NCBI GenBank assembly: GCA_902779445.1 | Contig: CACZBM010000006.1 | Coordinates: 1 to 64,000, forward strand | Reading direction: 5' to 3' | DNA: 64,000 nt | Source of the DNA: an uncultured Lachnospiraceae bacterium | GTDB lineage: Bacteria > Bacillota > Clostridia > Lachnospirales > Lachnospiraceae | In this document: piece after piece, positions 62,855 through 64,000 of the stretch | Numbering within the stretch: the stretch's first letter is position 1 | Layout: every line of letters begins with the position of its first letter | Notes under the pieces: model-generated | The model's database searches: none | What the model was told of the DNA's origin: nothing | Seen by the model: the letters and a program-made list of their open reading frames with translations, nothing else | Made by a program: the position numbers and the translations under genes

Positions 62855-64000
62855 TTACTTTTTCTTCTTATTTGACAAAACGTCAAAGACAATAGCAACT
62901 AACACAACGATACCTTTTACTACCTTCTGGTAGTTGGCTTCCACACCCATGATACTCATACCCATGTTGATAACACCCATGAGAAGAGCACCGATAACGA
63001 TACCGAATACATTTCCTTCTCCGCCGTATGCGCTCGCTCCGCCAATGAAGCAGGCTGCGATGGCATCCATTTCATAGCCCTGTCCGAATGTGGGCTGTGC
63101 CTGGGTTGCTCTGGCAACAGTGAGGATTCCTCCGAGACCGGACATGAGACCCATGTTTACATAGGCAAAGAAGTATACTTTTCTGGAATCGATACCGGAA
63201 AGGTTTGTAGCTTTTTCATTTCCACCTACGGCATAGAGATAACGGCCCATGGTGGTATTCGAAGTGATATAGGCATATGCTAAGAGCACTACCCCGATCC
63301 AGATTAAGGATGTGGGTATTCCCTTGTACTGAGCCAGCTTAAAGAAGAACCATATAACCGCCGCACCAATGATGACTATCTTTACAACATCGGATGAAAG
63401 AGGTCCTACGCTGTATCCGGCTGCTTTTGCGCTTATCCTTCTCTTGAATACGAGCGCAATGTAAATAGCAACGAGGACAACACCGGCAAGAACACAGGTG
63501 ATGTTCAGGCTGCCGCCGCCGAGGAAATCGGGAATGTAGCAGTCGGCTCCGCCGCCGAAGACATTCAGGAATGCAGTGTTATCAATACCTACCGTATATC
63601 CCTGAAGTACTATATTTGAAAATCCTCTGAATGCATACATGCCGGCAAGTGTGGCGATAAAGGGCGGTACCTTTACATAGGCGATCCAGTAGCCCTGCCA
63701 TGCTCCGACCAGCATTCCGCCGATGAGCATTACGATAACTGCAAATACCCAGTTGATATCCTTATCCATCATAACGGCACCGATGCCACCCACAAAGCAG
63801 ACAACCGAACCGCAGGCAAGGTCGATATTACCACCGGTCAGAATACAGAGGAGCATACCTGCCGCAAGGACAAATACGTATGCGTTCTGTGATATAAGGT
63901 TATTGATGTTCTGCGGGAGAAGCATCTTTCCGCCCGTCATTACATGGAAGAAAATGATAATAACTATAAGGGCGATCACCATCGTATATTTTTTAAGTAC
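62855..64000 (-). CDS. Monosaccharide ABC transporter permease, 5' end beyond window
   Basis: At least 381 residues of a permease like its downstream neighbour; the frame runs open to the last base. The first in-frame ATG is at 63982, but six codons before it (VLKKYT) align with VLKKNA at residues 9-14 of the paralogue, so the true start lies about 8 codons beyond the window. It shares the same landmarks (AAGMLLCILTGGNIDLACGS, IATLAGMYAFRGFS, GYEMDAIAACFIGG). Together the pair could form a heterodimeric channel for a pentose or related sugar. Confidence 0.92.
   Translation of the reverse strand, partial: VLKKYTMVIALIVIIIFFHVMTGGKMLLPQNINNLISQNAYVFVLAAGMLLCILTGGNIDLACGSVVCFVGGIGAVMMDKDINWVFAVIVMLIGGMLVGAWQGYWIAYVKVPPFIATLAGMYAFRGFSNIVLQGYTVGIDNTAFLNVFGGGADCYIPDFLGGGSLNITCVLAGVVLVAIYIALVFKRRISAKAAGYSVGPLSSDVVKIVIIGAAVIWFFFKLAQYKGIPTSLIWIGVVLLAYAYITSNTTMGRYLYAVGGNEKATNLSGIDSRKVYFFAYVNMGLMSGLGGILTVARATQAQPTFGQGYEMDAIAACFIGGASAYGGEGNVFGIVIGALLMGVINMGMSIMGVEANYQKVVKGIVVLVAIVFDVLSNKKKK

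Overview
The window looks like a chromosomal segment of a motile, anaerobic Firmicute of the Lachnospiraceae type (Butyrivibrio/Roseburia-like). The basis is gene content: mreB next to flagellar rod genes, cdaA-cdaR-glmM, the ArgC-GNAT-ArgJ-ArgB-ArgD order, DegV and DUF1653 proteins, LytTR and WYL regulators, strong AGGAGG ribosome sites and clean TTGACA/TATAAT promoters. The genus is an inference. Most genes are on the minus strand and almost every gene is intact.

Region 1 (1-6350) is accessory DNA, visibly richer in A+T, ending at the 3' side of a tRNA-Gly(GCC) gene. It holds 22-bp tandem repeats at the very left edge, a SprT-like metalloprotein, a DUF5688-type protein, a small HTH protein, a tyrosine recombinase, a Dam-type adenine methylase and an unrecognised protein. 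It looks like the right end of an integrated element that continues left of the window. Two of its promoters share an unusual motif over the -10 box.

Region 2 (6350-16000) carries a sugar-type oxidoreductase plus HAD phosphatase pair, a strongly structured non-coding RNA (about 8241-8517) with its own promoter and terminator, a DegV protein, an MBOAT/SGNH O-acylation pair, glyA, a PAP2-like phosphatase and a glycosyltransferase. The two genes flanking the RNA both have promoters placed for leaderless mRNAs.

Region 3 (15383-25023) is arginine biosynthesis. argC-GNAT-argJ-argB-argD runs on into holA and a DUF1653 gene. It is divergent from argG-DUF1294-LytTR across a shared operator-like control region. 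A second DegV gene closes the block.

Region 4 (25165-33512) has an orphan histidine kinase, a GerMN lipoprotein, ComEC and a surface-anchored protein in one plus-strand operon, facing an HPr-membrane protein pair.

Region 5 (33623-45182) is one co-directional minus-strand run from a strong promoter: mreB, flgF, flgG, flgJ-type, recD2, comF, yvyF-like, two membrane proteins, cdaA, cdaR, glmM. It links cell shape, the flagellar rod, DNA repair/uptake and c-di-AMP/peptidoglycan precursor control.

Region 6 (45319-58392) holds tfoX-like, uvrB, a dolichol-phosphate-mannose-synthase-like glycosyltransferase and uvrA; a WYL regulator whose 3' end abuts the remnant of a YoaP-type acetyltransferase; a sodium:solute symporter; and an EAL phosphodiesterase-NCS2 permease-mnmA operon.

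Region 7 (58546-64000) is a sugar operon: two paralogous monosaccharide ABC permeases (the first cut by the window edge), xylulokinase, a fucose/arabinose-isomerase-family enzyme and a strong terminator.
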